A stretch of 64,000 nucleotides of DNA from Ornithinimicrobium tianjinense (GCF_014636495.1 NZ_BMEM01000006.1:51972-115971); one strand, 5' to 3'; counted from the stretch's first letter, positions 18,933 through 27,439 are shown. The notes: a model not told the origin generated them from the sequence alone. Numbers and translations are program-made.

Positions 18933-19565
18933 TCAGCGCTTGACGGCGACGAGGAGACCGTCGCCGACCGGCAGCAGCGCCGGCAGGAGGCGGTCGTCGT
19001 CGCGCAGGCTCTTGCCGAGGTCGCGCAGCAGCGTGGTCACCTCGTCGCGGGAGGCCGGGTCGGCCACCTTGTCGTGCCACAGCATGTTGTCCAGGACGAG
19101 GACGCCCCCGGTGCGCAGCAGGCGGATCGCCTCCTCCACGTAGACCGGGTAGCTCTCCTTGTCGGCGTCGACGAGGACCAGGTCGTAGGCGCCGTCGGTC
19201 AGCCGCCCGAGGACCTGCGCAGCGTCACCGCTGATCACGCGCGTCCGCTGGGTGGGGATCCCGGCCTCGGCGAAGGCCTCCTTCGCGGCGCGCTGGTGCT
19301 CGGGGTCGCTGTCGATGGAGGTGAGGATCCCGTCACGCGGCATACCCTGCAGCAGCCAGAGACCCGAGCTGCCCGCGCCGGTGCCGATCTCGACGACGTG
19401 CCGGGCGGCGACCGCGGAGGCGAGCAGACGGAGGGTGGCGCCGGCGGAGGTCGACACGGGCGGGGCGCCGAGCTCCTCACCACGACGCTGCGCGCGCTCG
19501 ATGACCGGATGGGGGGTGATGAAGTCCTCGACGTAGGCGATCGAGGACACCTTCGCAGCTGCCAT
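18933..19565 (-). CDS. O-methyltransferase (SAM-dependent, family 3)
   Basis: 210 aa. SAM-binding motif [18 protein letters not shown] (about residues 57-73), the acidic strand end TSIDSDPEH, and the metal/substrate region [19 protein letters not shown] with [13 protein letters not shown] match the class I O-methyltransferases related to catechol and caffeoyl-CoA enzymes. Substrate unknown. The ATG at 19565 is preferred over a GTG nine bases upstream because TATCGT lies exactly 7 nt before it. It is divergent from sigE, the same arrangement as Rv1220c-sigE. Confidence 0.87.
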   Translation of the reverse strand: MAAAKVSSIAYVEDFITPHPVIERAQRRGEELGAPPVSTSAGATLRLLASAVAARHVVEIGTGAGSSGLWLLQGMPRDGILTSIDSDPEHQRAAKEAFAEAGIPTQRTRVISGDAAQVLGRLTDGAYDLVLVDADKESYPVYVEEAIRLLRTGGVLVLDNMLWHDKVADPASRDEVTTLLRDLGKSLRDDDRLLPALLPVGDGLLVAVKR

Positions 19566-19572
19566 GGCCCCC

Positions 19573-19578
19573 ACGATA
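19573..19578 (-). promoter_or_regulatory. -10 element (TATCGT), leaderless promoter of the O-methyltransferase gene
   Basis: TATCGT on the minus strand followed by 7 nt and the ATG at 19565. Confidence 0.6.
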
Positions 19579-19631
19579 GCCGTCGGGCGCCGTCCAGCCT
19601 CCTCTCAGCCAGCCCTGGGACGCTGGTGCGC

Positions 19632-20246
19632 ATGAGCTCGCCCGCGACGGTCCAGCCGCCGACCGAGACCCCCCAGGACTGGGCGCCGCCCACCTGGGAG
19701 GAGATCGTGCGCGAGCACTCGGCGCGGGTCTACCGGCTGGCCTACCGTCTGACCGGCGACCCCCACGACGCCGAGGACCTGACCCAGGACGTGTTCGTCC
19801 GCGTCTTCCGGTCCCTCGACTCCTACCGCCCCGGCACCTTCGAGGGCTGGTTGCACCGGATCACCACCAACCTCTTCCTCGACCGTGTCCGACGCAGGCA
19901 GCGCATCCGCTTCGACGCGCTGACCGAGGAGCTGTCCGCGCGGCTGCCGATGCGGGCGAGCGGCACCGACCCGGAGCAGGTGTTCGAGATGACGCACCTG
20001 GACGACGAGATCACCGCCGCCCTCATGGCGCTCCCCCCGCAGTTCCGCGCCGCGGTCGTCCTGGCGGACATCGAGGGTTACTCCTACGAGGAGGTCGCCG
20101 CGACCCTCGGCGTGAAGATGGGCACGGTGCGCTCGCGCATCCACCGCGGCCGGGCGCTGCTGCGGCAGTCGCTGGAGCACCGGCGGCCGGTGCCGCGCTC
20201 GGGCGTCAGGGCGGGTCTGCCGCGGCCTGCGACCAGCTTCGGCTGA
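19632..20246 (+). CDS. sigE: ECF RNA polymerase sigma factor SigE
   Basis: 204 aa extracytoplasmic-function sigma factor. Region 2 ([32 protein letters not shown], then the -10 recognition helix [20 protein letters not shown]) and region 4 ([39 protein letters not shown]) are intact. In actinobacteria SigE governs envelope and heat stress and is held by the anti-sigma factor RseA. Here htrA follows after only 50 nt and no anti-sigma gene is present. The ATG at 19632 has GACGCT 7 nt upstream, a weak version of the leaderless signature. Confidence 0.9.
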   Translation: MSSPATVQPPTETPQDWAPPTWEEIVREHSARVYRLAYRLTGDPHDAEDLTQDVFVRVFRSLDSYRPGTFEGWLHRITTNLFLDRVRRRQRIRFDALTEELSARLPMRASGTDPEQVFEMTHLDDEITAALMALPPQFRAAVVLADIEGYSYEEVAATLGVKMGTVRSRIHRGRALLRQSLEHRRPVPRSGVRAGLPRPATSFG

Positions 20247-20296
20247 GCGTCACCCGTCGTCGTCCGGCACCGGCGGGTGTTGAGACAATCAGGGCC

Positions 20297-21463
20297 ATGA
20301 CCGATCCCGCGAGCGCTCCGGCGCCCCTGCCGTCGATGCGCAGCCCGCGTCGCCGCAGCAGCGTCCCCGTCGTGCTGGCCTCCCTCGTCGCAGGCGTCGT
20401 GGGAGGCCTCGGCGGTGGGGTCCTCGCGAACTCTCTCGACGCGCAGGAGCGGGTGGTCGCGACGGAGACCTCCCGCGCGGACGCCTCACCGTCCTCCGCA
20501 GCCGCGCCGGTCGCTCCGGTGCCCGCCGACGGGACGATCGCGGGTCTGTCGAGGGCTGTGCTGCCCAGCGTGGCGCTCATCTCGGTCGGGCCCGGTGGGC
20601 GCGACGGCCAGGGATCGGGGTTCGTCATCCGCGAGGACGGTTACCTCCTCACCAACCACCACGTCGTCGCCGCGAGCACGACCGGGGGAGGGATCACCGT
20701 CGAGCTGCCCGGGCAGGACCCGCTGCCGGCCGAGATCGTCGGCTCTGACCCGGCCTACGACATCGCCGTCCTCAAGGTGGACCGGACCGGGCTGGCCGCG
20801 CTGCCCTTCGCCGACTCCGACGCCGTGGAGGTCGGTCAGGCGGTCGTCGCGGTCGGTGCGCCCCTCGGGCTGGACAGCACGGTGACGAGCGGGATCGTCT
20901 CCGCGCTGGACCGGCCGGTCGTCGCGGGTGAGGACGACGAGCTGAGCTACATCAACGCCGTCCAGACCGACGCGGCGATCAACCCCGGCAACTCGGGCGG
21001 TCCGTTGCTCGACCTCGCCGGGCGCGTGGTCGGCGTGAACTCCGCCATCGCCCAGATGCCGACCGGGTCCTTCGGAGGACCGCAGGGCAGCATCGGGCTG
21101 GGGTTCGCCATTCCCGCCGAGCAGGCCGAGCGCACCGCCACCCAGATCATCGAGACCGGCAGCAGCGAGCACCCGGTGATGGGCGTGCACATCGACCTGC
21201 AGTACACCGGTGAGGGCGCACGGGTCCTGTCCGAGGGGCGCGACGGGGTCGAGCCGGTGATCCCCGGAGGTCCGGCAGCCGAGGCCGGGGTGCGGCCCGG
21301 CGACGTCGTGGTGAGCGTCGACGGCAGGCGGGTCACCGACGCCCAGCACCTGCTCGTGCTCCTGCGCTCGCACGCCGTGGGGGAGACCGTCGAGCTGGTC
21401 CTGCGCGGCGAGGACGGCCGGGAGCGGACCGTGGACATCACGCTGGCGGGCTCCAGCGACTAG
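20297..21463 (+). CDS. htrA: HtrA/DegP-like trypsin-type serine protease with PDZ domain
   Basis: 388 aa membrane-anchored protease. One N-terminal helix (VPVVLASLVAGVVGGLGGGVL) leaves the protease outside. Catalytic triad: His122 in TNHHVV, Asp155 in YDIAVL, Ser233 in NPGNSGGP. A single PDZ domain (about residues 290-380) follows. It degrades or refolds damaged envelope proteins and, in mycobacteria, stands two genes after sigE with rseA between. It is shorter than the mycobacterial homologue, mainly at the cytoplasmic N-terminus. The ATG is 7 nt after GACAAT. Confidence 0.93.
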   Translation: MTDPASAPAPLPSMRSPRRRSSVPVVLASLVAGVVGGLGGGVLANSLDAQERVVATETSRADASPSSAAAPVAPVPADGTIAGLSRAVLPSVALISVGPGGRDGQGSGFVIREDGYLLTNHHVVAASTTGGGITVELPGQDPLPAEIVGSDPAYDIAVLKVDRTGLAALPFADSDAVEVGQAVVAVGAPLGLDSTVTSGIVSALDRPVVAGEDDELSYINAVQTDAAINPGNSGGPLLDLAGRVVGVNSAIAQMPTGSFGGPQGSIGLGFAIPAEQAERTATQIIETGSSEHPVMGVHIDLQYTGEGARVLSEGRDGVEPVIPGGPAAEAGVRPGDVVVSVDGRRVTDAQHLLVLLRSHAVGETVELVLRGEDGRERTVDITLAGSSD

Positions 21464-21464
21464 G

Positions 21465-21470
21465 TAAGGT
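21465..21470 (+). promoter_or_regulatory. Possible -10 element (TAAGGT) for tatB
   Basis: TAAGGT directly after the htrA stop, about 45 nt before the tatB start; no clear -35 was found. Confidence 0.35.
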
Positions 21471-21515
21471 AGGGCGGTCGGCACCCGAGCCGGCGTCAGG
21501 TCCCTGAGGAGGGTC

Positions 21516-21929
21516 GTGCTCAACATCGGTGGCGGCGAGGTCGTGCTCCTCGTCCTCCTGGCTCTCCTGGTCCTGGGACCCTCCCGGCTGCCCACGTATG
21601 CCGCGCTCCTGGCCCAGAACGTCCGGCGCCTCCGCGATCTCGCCGAGGGTGCGAAGTCGCAGATCAGGACCGAGATGGGCCCGGCTTTCGACGACGTCGA
21701 CTGGCGCCAGCTCGACCCTCGTCAGTACGACCCGCGCCGCATCGTGCGCGAGGCGCTCGCCACCCCGTCGGACACCCCTCGGGCAGGTTCGTCCGGGGGT
21801 CCGACGGTCCAGCACGCCACGGCGGGATCCACGGCGGTCGGTCCGGGCTCGGCTGCCCGGCCGTCCGCGGCGACGGTCCCTGCCTTCGACCCGGCGCGAC
21901 CCACGCCGTTCGACCTCGAGGCGACCTGA
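21516..21929 (+). CDS. tatB: Sec-independent (Tat) protein translocase subunit TatB
   Basis: 137 aa. A short N-terminal Glu-containing segment (NIGGGE), a single membrane helix (VVLLVLLALLVLG), the GP hinge (GPSRLP), an amphipathic helix (LLAQNVRRLRDLAEGAKSQI) and a long disordered Pro/Ser-rich tail give the TatB layout. It forms the Tat receptor complex with TatC, encoded elsewhere. The GTG start is preceded by GAGGAGG. Placement after htrA is as in mycobacteria (Rv1223-Rv1224), which favours TatB over TatA. Confidence 0.85.
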   Translation: MLNIGGGEVVLLVLLALLVLGPSRLPTYAALLAQNVRRLRDLAEGAKSQIRTEMGPAFDDVDWRQLDPRQYDPRRIVREALATPSDTPRAGSSGGPTVQHATAGSTAVGPGSAARPSAATVPAFDPARPTPFDLEAT

Positions 21930-21951
21930 GCCGCAGCCGCGGCAGGTCGTG

Positions 21952-23100
21952 TCAGCGGGACAGCGTGGGGGTGATGGCCAGCTTGCGCCCGGCCAGGCCG
22001 CGTCCCCGACGGGCGAGCTGGCGGGCGATCCCGCGCAGCGCGGTCGCGGCGGGGGAGTCCGGCGATCCGACGACGACGGGCCGGCCCTGGTCGCCACCCT
22101 CGCGCAGGGTGACGTCGAGCGGGACCTGGCCCAGCAGCGGCACGTCGGCGCCGATGGACCGCGACAGCGAGTCCGCGACCGCCTGACCGCCTCCGGAGCC
22201 GAAGATCTCCTGGCGTGAGCCGTCCGGCAGCTCCAGCCAGGACATGTTCTCGATGACACCGACGAGGCGCTGGTGCGTCTGGAGCGCGATGGCGCCCGCA
22301 CGCTCGGCCACCTCGGCGGCGGCCTGCTGCGGAGTGGTGACCACGATCAGCTCGCTGCTCGGCAGCAGCTGGGCGACCGTGATGGCGATGTCGCCGGTGC
22401 CCGGGGGCAGGTCGAGGAGGAGGACGTCGAGGTCGCCCCAGTAGACGTCGGCCAGGAACTGCTGCATCGCGCGGTGCAGCATGGGGCCGCGCCAGACGAC
22501 CGGCTGGTTGCCCGGGACGAACATGCCGATCGAGATGACCTTGACGGGCACGCCGCCCGGCTCGGCCACCGGCGGGAGGATCATGTCGTCGACCTGGGTG
22601 GGGGGCTGCGTGACGCCGAGCATGCGGGGGACCGAGAAGCCGTAGATGTCGGCGTCGACGACCCCGACCCGCAGTCCCTCCTGCGCGAGGGCTGCGGCGA
22701 GGTTGACGGTGACCGAGGACTTGCCGACGCCGCCCTTGCCGGAGGCGACGGCATACACGGTGGTGAGGGAGTCGGGACGCGCGAAGGGGATCTCCTTCTC
22801 CGGTGCGCCGCCGCGCAGCTGCTGGCGCAGGCCCGAGCGCTGCTCGTCGCTCATGACGCCCAGCTGCACGTCCACCCCGGTGACGCCCTCCACGGCACCC
22901 ACGGCGCGCGTCACGTCGCGGGTGATCGTGTCCTTCATCGGACAGCCGGGCACCGTGAGGAGCACCGTCACCCGCACGTGGCCGGTGTCGCTGACGTCGA
23001 CGGCCTCCACCATGCCGAGCTCGGTGATCGGCTTGCGGATCTCGGGGTCGTTGACCGTCGCGAGGGCGGCCTGGAGCGTCGCGGTGCTGGGGGCGGGCAT
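21952..23100 (-). CDS. mrp: Mrp/NBP35 family iron-sulfur cluster carrier ATPase
   Basis: 382 aa P-loop protein. An N-terminal MIP18/DUF59 domain (residues 1-95, with VPGCPMKDTI) precedes the ATPase domain carrying the deviant Walker A GKGGVGKSS near 121 and the DLPPGTGDIAIT segment. Mrp proteins carry or transfer Fe-S clusters to target enzymes. No CXXC pair stands out by eye. The ATG at 23100 sits 7 nt after TACCAT, indicating a leaderless mRNA and arguing against longer upstream starts. It ends 23 nt from convergent tatB. Confidence 0.92.
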   Translation of the reverse strand: MPAPSTATLQAALATVNDPEIRKPITELGMVEAVDVSDTGHVRVTVLLTVPGCPMKDTITRDVTRAVGAVEGVTGVDVQLGVMSDEQRSGLRQQLRGGAPEKEIPFARPDSLTTVYAVASGKGGVGKSSVTVNLAAALAQEGLRVGVVDADIYGFSVPRMLGVTQPPTQVDDMILPPVAEPGGVPVKVISIGMFVPGNQPVVWRGPMLHRAMQQFLADVYWGDLDVLLLDLPPGTGDIAITVAQLLPSSELIVVTTPQQAAAEVAERAGAIALQTHQRLVGVIENMSWLELPDGSRQEIFGSGGGQAVADSLSRSIGADVPLLGQVPLDVTLREGGDQGRPVVVGSPDSPAATALRGIARQLARRGRGLAGRKLAITPTLSR

Positions 23101-23107
23101 GCCTCCC

Positions 23108-23113
23108 ATGGTA
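23108..23113 (-). promoter_or_regulatory. -10 element (TACCAT), leaderless promoter of mrp
   Basis: TACCAT on the minus strand, 7 nt before the ATG at 23100; it lies about 20 nt past the stop of the upstream DUF1003 gene. Confidence 0.6.
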
Positions 23114-23131
23114 GGTGGCTCTCCCGGCGGG

Positions 23132-23704
23132 TCAGGACGGGGTCGGGCCGTCGTCCTCGCGGGCCGGTGAGGTGGCGGGGTCGGTGCGACGACCTCGCTC
23201 CTCGGCACGCTCCTCGAGCTCCTCGAGCAGGGAGCGCAGCTCGGAGCGGACGAAGTCGCGGGTGGCGACCTCCCGCATGGCCAGCCGCAGCGCCGCCACC
23301 TCGCGGGTGAGGAACTCGGTGTCGGCGAGGTTGCGCTCGTTGCGGGCCCGGTCCTGCTCCATCTGGACCTTGTCACGGTCGTCCTGGCGGTTCTGTGCGA
23401 GCAGGATCAGCGGTGCGGCGTAGGAGGCCTGCAGGCTGAGCATGAGCGTGAGGAAGATGAAGGCGTAGGGGTCGAAGCGGAGGCCTGCGGGAGCCACGGT
23501 GTTCCACGTGAGCCAGACGACGACGAAGACCGTCATCCAGACGAGGAAGCGGGCCGTGCCCATGAAGCGGGCGAACCGCTCGGCGAAGGCCCCGAAGCTC
23601 TCGGGGTCCATGGCGGTCTGGGGCAGCCACCTGCGCGCCTTGGCCAGCGGCTGGTCCAAACGGGAGGGGGACGGGCGGCCGGCCGGGCGGGTCCGCTCAG
23701 ACAT
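23132..23704 (-). CDS. DUF1003 membrane protein
   Basis: 190 aa with two membrane helices (LVWMTVFVVVWLTWN and the FIFLTLMLSLQASYAAPLIL segment) and the DUF1003 hallmark RFMGTARFL...QNRQDDRDK. The C-terminal half is a charged coiled-coil-like region ending in an acidic tail. Function is unknown. The ATG overlaps the last codons of the upstream MgtE-N/CBS gene by 8 nt, so the two are coupled, which suggests a shared role, perhaps in magnesium homeostasis or its sensing. The pair mirrors Rv1231c-Rv1232c. Confidence 0.88.
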   Translation of the reverse strand: MSERTRPAGRPSPSRLDQPLAKARRWLPQTAMDPESFGAFAERFARFMGTARFLVWMTVFVVVWLTWNTVAPAGLRFDPYAFIFLTLMLSLQASYAAPLILLAQNRQDDRDKVQMEQDRARNERNLADTEFLTREVAALRLAMREVATRDFVRSELRSLLEELEERAEERGRRTDPATSPAREDDGPTPS

Positions 23705-24992
23705 CGGGCACCTCCTCCAGGCTGTCGTCGTCGTCCTCGCGCCAGTCCTCGGGCAGGATGTGGTCCAGCACGTCGTCGACCGTGACCGCGCCGAGCAGGC
23801 GTCCCTCCTGGTCCGTCACCGGAAGGGCCACGAGGTTGTACATCGCCAGGGCCCGCGTGACCTCACCGAGCGAGGCCTCCGGGAGCACTGGGTCGATGTC
23901 GGCGTCGAGGATCGACCCGACGGGCTGGTGCGGCGGCTCGCGCAGCAGCCTCTGGATGTGGACGCTGCCCAGCAGCCGACCGGTCGGGGTCTCGTGGGGC
24001 GGGCGGGTGACGTAGACCAGGGACGCGGTGGCCGGGTGCAGCTCCTCCCTGCGGACGAGGGCCAGCGCCTCGGCGATCGTCGCCTCGGGCCCGAGGATCA
24101 CCGGCTCGGTCGTCATCAGTCCGCCGGCGGTGTTCTCGTCGTAGGTGAGCAGGCGGCGGATGTCCGCAGCCTCCTCCGGCTCCATGAGCTGGAGGAGCTC
24201 CTCCTGGGTCGCGGCCGGCAGGTCGGCGAGCAGGTCGGTCGCGTCGTCGGGCTGCATGACCTCGAGGATGTCCGCGGCGCGGTCGGTCGGGAGGTGGGTC
24301 AGGATCTCCAGCCGGTCGTCGTCCGGCAGCTCCTCGAGGACGTCGGCCAGCGTCTCGTCGTCGAGGGCGTCGGCGACCTCCGCCCGGCGCTTGGGCGTCA
24401 GGTCGTGCATGGCGTCGGCGAGGTCCTGGGGCTTGAGGTCCTCGTAGGCCTCCAGCAGCGCGGTCGCGGCCTGGGCGGGGCCGGACTCGCGCAGACCGTG
24501 CACGGCTCCGGCGTCGACCAGGACCGTCTCGCCGCGGCGGCGCCGTAGGCGCAGACCCCGGGGGGAGGAGTCGGAGGCTCCCTTGCGGACGAAGATCTTG
24601 GTCAGCCGCCAGTCGCCGACGCGGTCGCGGTCCATGGCGATGTCCTCGATGACGGCCGGCACCTGACGGCCGTCCTCCTCCACGCTCACCTGACGGTCGA
24701 AGAGCTCGCCGACCACGAGGGTCTCGCCGGGCCGCTGCTGGAACCGGCGCATGTTCACCAGCCCCGTCGTGATGACCTGGCCGGCGTCGATGGAGGTCAC
24801 GCGCGTGATCGGGACGAAGACCCGCCGCCGTCCCGGGACCTCCACGACCAGGCCGATCGCCCGTGGTCCGAGGGACGCGGCGCGGCCCGTGAGGGTCACC
24901 ACGACGTCGCGCACCCGACCCACCTCGTCACCCAGCGGGTCGAACACGCTCATGCCGTTGAGGCGGGCGACGAACACGCGGGGAGAGCTCAC
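23697..24992 (-). CDS. Soluble MgtE-N/CBS-domain protein with PRC-barrel-like N-terminus
   Basis: 431 aa. Residues about 1-170 form two PRC-barrel-like halves (FDPLGDEVGRVRDVVV, IAMDRDRVGDWRLTKIFV); 190-310 is an MgtE N-terminal superhelix (repeats such as LADVLEELPDDDRLEILTHL); 310-425 holds a CBS pair ending ILPEDW, followed by an acidic tail. The MgtE membrane channel domain is absent, so this is likely a regulator rather than a Mg transporter. The GTG at 24992 lies 6 nt after TATCCT (leaderless). It is coupled to the DUF1003 gene. Confidence 0.85.
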   Translation of the reverse strand: MSSPRVFVARLNGMSVFDPLGDEVGRVRDVVVTLTGRAASLGPRAIGLVVEVPGRRRVFVPITRVTSIDAGQVITTGLVNMRRFQQRPGETLVVGELFDRQVSVEEDGRQVPAVIEDIAMDRDRVGDWRLTKIFVRKGASDSSPRGLRLRRRRGETVLVDAGAVHGLRESGPAQAATALLEAYEDLKPQDLADAMHDLTPKRRAEVADALDDETLADVLEELPDDDRLEILTHLPTDRAADILEVMQPDDATDLLADLPAATQEELLQLMEPEEAADIRRLLTYDENTAGGLMTTEPVILGPEATIAEALALVRREELHPATASLVYVTRPPHETPTGRLLGSVHIQRLLREPPHQPVGSILDADIDPVLPEASLGEVTRALAMYNLVALPVTDQEGRLLGAVTVDDVLDHILPEDWREDDDDSLEEVPDV

Positions 24993-24998
24993 CCCGGA

Positions 24999-25004
24999 AG
25001 GATA
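24999..25004 (-). promoter_or_regulatory. -10 element (TATCCT), leaderless promoter of the MgtE-N/CBS gene
   Basis: TATCCT on the minus strand, 6 nt before the GTG at 24992. Confidence 0.6.
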
Positions 25005-25064
25005 GCGGCACCGTCGGTGACAGGGGTCACTGATTGAGCTGGAATACCTGGCCTCACCTGCGCG

Positions 25065-25072
25065 TATATCAT
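25065..25072 (+). promoter_or_regulatory. AT-rich promoter-like patch in the 25005-25333 intergenic region
   Basis: TATATCAT stands out in an otherwise GC-rich region and contains two overlapping -10-like hexamers. It would drive rightward transcription through the small open frame at 25147. The rest of this 330-nt gap shows a short inverted repeat near 25308-25322 and no other recognisable feature. Confidence 0.4.
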
Positions 25073-25146
25073 GTATGAGGGCCTGGGGAGGGCTCTCGTC
25101 CATCACCGTCTCCCCGACGTCCCCGAAAGGAACACCGAGCTCCACC

Positions 25147-25260
25147 ATGGGTTTCCCCATCGCGTACCACCCCTCCGCCCACCGCGCCTTCCGTCACACC
25201 CTGGCCCAGGACGTCGCCCGCCGTCCGGTCCGTCCGCGGCGCCGCCTCTTCCGCCGCTGA
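25147..25260 (+). CDS. Candidate small basic protein (37 aa)
   Basis: MGFPIAYHPSAHRAFRHTLA followed by an arginine-rich end (RRPVRPRRRLFRR). It lies between the AT-rich promoter-like patch at 25065 and the GSP17M-like gene. An AAAGGAA sits about 14 nt before the ATG, a poor ribosome-binding spacing. In-frame ATGs at 25075 and near could extend it. No family recognised. It may be a real small protein or chance; codon use is GC3-rich like neighbouring genes. Confidence 0.3.
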   Translation: MGFPIAYHPSAHRAFRHTLAQDVARRPVRPRRRLFRR

Positions 25261-25333
25261 CCCGCGCCGCGCCTCCGGGCGTCGGGGCGGCCACCGGTCG
25301 CCCCCGCCCGTCGCGGGCGGCACAATGGCTGGC

Positions 25334-25843
25334 GTGACCACCCCACCCAGCAGATCTGCCGGCATCGGCCCCGGCCCGGTGCTCGCCCTCGCCTACCCGA
25401 TGAGCCTGGGCGTCTTCGACGACTACGAGGGCGCGCAGCAGGCGGTGGACTACCTGTCCGACCACGAGTTCCCTGTCGAGAACTGCATGATCGTCGGGAC
25501 CGACCTCAAGCAGATCGAGCGGGTCACCGGCCGTCTGACGACCGGCCGCGTCGCCCTCGGGGGCCTGCTGTCCGGGATCTGGCTCGGCCTGTTCGTCGGC
25601 CTCATCTTCTCCCTCTTCGCCCAGCCCGCCGACGCGATCGTCATGATCCTCGGCGTGGTCTTCTTCGGCGCCCTCTTCGGTCTGGTCTGGGCGCTCCTGG
25701 GCTACGCCCTGACCCGCGGGCGTCGCGACTTCGTGTCGGTCAGCCAGGTCGTCGCCACCCGCTACGAGGTGCTCACCGAGCACAAGCTCGCCGAGCAGGC
25801 CCGCGACCTGCTGGCGGCCCGTACGGACCGCCAGCAGGACTGA
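25334..25843 (+). CDS. General stress protein 17M-like two-helix membrane protein
   Basis: 169 aa. The first 60 residues (YPMSLGVFDDYEGAQQAVDY, FPVENCMIVGTDL) match the GSP17M-like N-terminal domain; two glycine-rich membrane helices follow (VALGGLLSGIWLGLFVGLIF and IVMILGVVFFGALFGLVWAL). Function is unknown, although relatives are stress-induced. GTG 25334 is chosen over ATG 25325 because CACAAT sits exactly 7 nt upstream. Its stop overlaps, tail to tail, the stop region of the convergent aminopeptidase gene. Confidence 0.8.
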   Translation: MTTPPSRSAGIGPGPVLALAYPMSLGVFDDYEGAQQAVDYLSDHEFPVENCMIVGTDLKQIERVTGRLTTGRVALGGLLSGIWLGLFVGLIFSLFAQPADAIVMILGVVFFGALFGLVWALLGYALTRGRRDFVSVSQVVATRYEVLTEHKLAEQARDLLAARTDRQQD

Positions 25844-27376
25844 TCAGCGGGTGCCGCCGGCGCGGACCCAGGCCTCGACCTCGTCGGCGGTGCGCGGGAG
25901 CATCGCCGAGAGGTTGCGGCAGCCGTCGGCGGTGATCACCACGTCGTCCTCGATGCGCACCCCGATGCCCCGCAGCTCCTCCGGCACCAGCAGGTCGTCG
26001 GACTTGAAGTAGAGCCCGGGCTCCACCGTCAGCACCATGCCCTCGCGCAGCTCGCCCTCGAGGTAGTCCTCGCGCAGCGCCAGCGCGCAGTCGTGCACGT
26101 CGATGCCCAGGTGGTGGCTGGTCCCGTGCACCATCCAGCGGCGGTGGTACTGGCCCGTGTCGGCGTCGAGGGTCTGCTCCAGGGTGACGCCCTCGGGCAG
26201 CAGCCCCCACTCCAGCAGGTGCTCGGCGATCACCGTGATGGCCGCCGCGTGGATGTCCTTGAAGGTGTTGCCCGGCCGGGCGGCCGCGAGGCCCGCCTCC
26301 TGCGCGGCCAGCACCGCTTCATACACCTTGCGCTGGGCGCGGGAGAAGGTCCCGCCGACGGGCACCGTGCGGGTCACGTCCGCGGTGTAGAGCGCGTCCG
26401 TCTCCACCCCGGCGTCGAGGAGGAGCAGTTCGCCCTCACGGACCTCGCCCGTGTTGCGGTTCCAGTGGAGCGTCGTGGCGTGCTCGCCCGCGGCGCAGAT
26501 CGAGTCGTAGCCGACCCCGTTGCCCGCGTGTCGCGCGTGCAGTCCGAAGACGCCCTCCACCCAGCGCTCGCCCCGCCCGCGCCGCACCGCCTCGGGCAGC
26601 TGGGCCACCACGGCGTCGAAGGCGATCGCGGTGGCCTCGACGGCCTCCTCCATCTGACGCACCTCCCAGTCGTCCTTGACCAGCCGCTGCGTGGACAGCG
26701 CCCGGGCCAGCGCCAGGTCCGCCTCCTGCGCGGCCGCGACCGTCGCCTCGTCGGTGGTGAGGCCAGCCTGCTGACGCACGGTGTCGACGAGCGCGGCGAC
26801 CTCGCGGTCGGCGTCACGGACGACGCGCACGCTCACGGCACCCGGTCCGGCGTCCTTGGCGAGGGCGTCCGGCAACTCGTGCAGGTGCCGGGTGGTCACG
26901 CCCAGCTCGGCGGCGGTCGACGCGAGGGTGGGGCGCGCACCCACCCAGAACTCACCGACCCGGGAGTCGGCGAAGAACTCCTCGGTGTCCCGGTCGGCCA
27001 GGGGCAGGAAGTAGAGGACCGCCTCGTGCCCGGCCGCAGCTCCGGCGCCGTCGGTCCGGGGCTCCAGGACCAGCACGGCGTCGGGGTCGCGGTCCGCCCC
27101 GAGCCCGGTCAGGTGGGCGAAGGCGCTGTGGGGCCGGAAGACGTAGTCCGTGTCGTTGCTGCGGATCTTCAGGCCACCGGCCGGCACCACGAGACGCTCG
27201 CCCGGGAAGAGCGCGGACAGGCGCTCCCGGCGCGCGGCGGCATACCGGGCCGCCTCGGTCAGGGAGGGGACGGTGCTGTCCCGGGGGGCCCACCCGCCAC
27301 CCATGAAGGCGCGGAACGCCTCGTTGGAGGGACGCTCCCGGTGCTCGGCCTTGTGCTGCTTCTCGCTCACGTTCAC
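25844..27376 (-). CDS. pepP: Aminopeptidase P family protein (Xaa-Pro aminopeptidase, M24B)
   Basis: 510 aa cytoplasmic metallopeptidase removing N-terminal residues before proline. An N-terminal aminopeptidase P domain (about residues 50-190, FRPHSAFAHLTGLGADRDPD) precedes the pita-bread domain with metal ligands in LLLDAGVETDALYTADVTRT (two Asp), HGTSHHLGIDVHD (His), TVEPGLY (Glu) and GVRIEDDVV (Glu). The GTG at 27376 lies 6 nt after TAGGAT, part of a divergent leaderless promoter pair with the ThrE-type exporter gene. Confidence 0.92.
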   Translation of the reverse strand: MNVSEKQHKAEHRERPSNEAFRAFMGGGWAPRDSTVPSLTEAARYAAARRERLSALFPGERLVVPAGGLKIRSNDTDYVFRPHSAFAHLTGLGADRDPDAVLVLEPRTDGAGAAAGHEAVLYFLPLADRDTEEFFADSRVGEFWVGARPTLASTAAELGVTTRHLHELPDALAKDAGPGAVSVRVVRDADREVAALVDTVRQQAGLTTDEATVAAAQEADLALARALSTQRLVKDDWEVRQMEEAVEATAIAFDAVVAQLPEAVRRGRGERWVEGVFGLHARHAGNGVGYDSICAAGEHATTLHWNRNTGEVREGELLLLDAGVETDALYTADVTRTVPVGGTFSRAQRKVYEAVLAAQEAGLAAARPGNTFKDIHAAAITVIAEHLLEWGLLPEGVTLEQTLDADTGQYHRRWMVHGTSHHLGIDVHDCALALREDYLEGELREGMVLTVEPGLYFKSDDLLVPEELRGIGVRIEDDVVITADGCRNLSAMLPRTADEVEAWVRAGGTR

Positions 27377-27382
27377 CGGTTC

Positions 27383-27388
27383 ATCCTA
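27383..27388 (-). promoter_or_regulatory. -10 element (TAGGAT), leaderless promoter of pepP
   Basis: TAGGAT on the minus strand, 6 nt before the GTG at 27376. The partner -10 for the opposite strand is at 27428-27433. Confidence 0.6.
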
Positions 27389-27427
27389 GGTACAGGAAGC
27401 GTCCGGCCCACGGTCAGCCGTGACCCC

Positions 27428-27433
27428 TACGCT
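27428..27433 (+). promoter_or_regulatory. -10 element (TACGCT), leaderless promoter of the ThrE-type exporter
   Basis: TACGCT followed by 6 nt and the GTG at 27440. Confidence 0.6.
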
Positions 27434-27439
27434 GGACGG

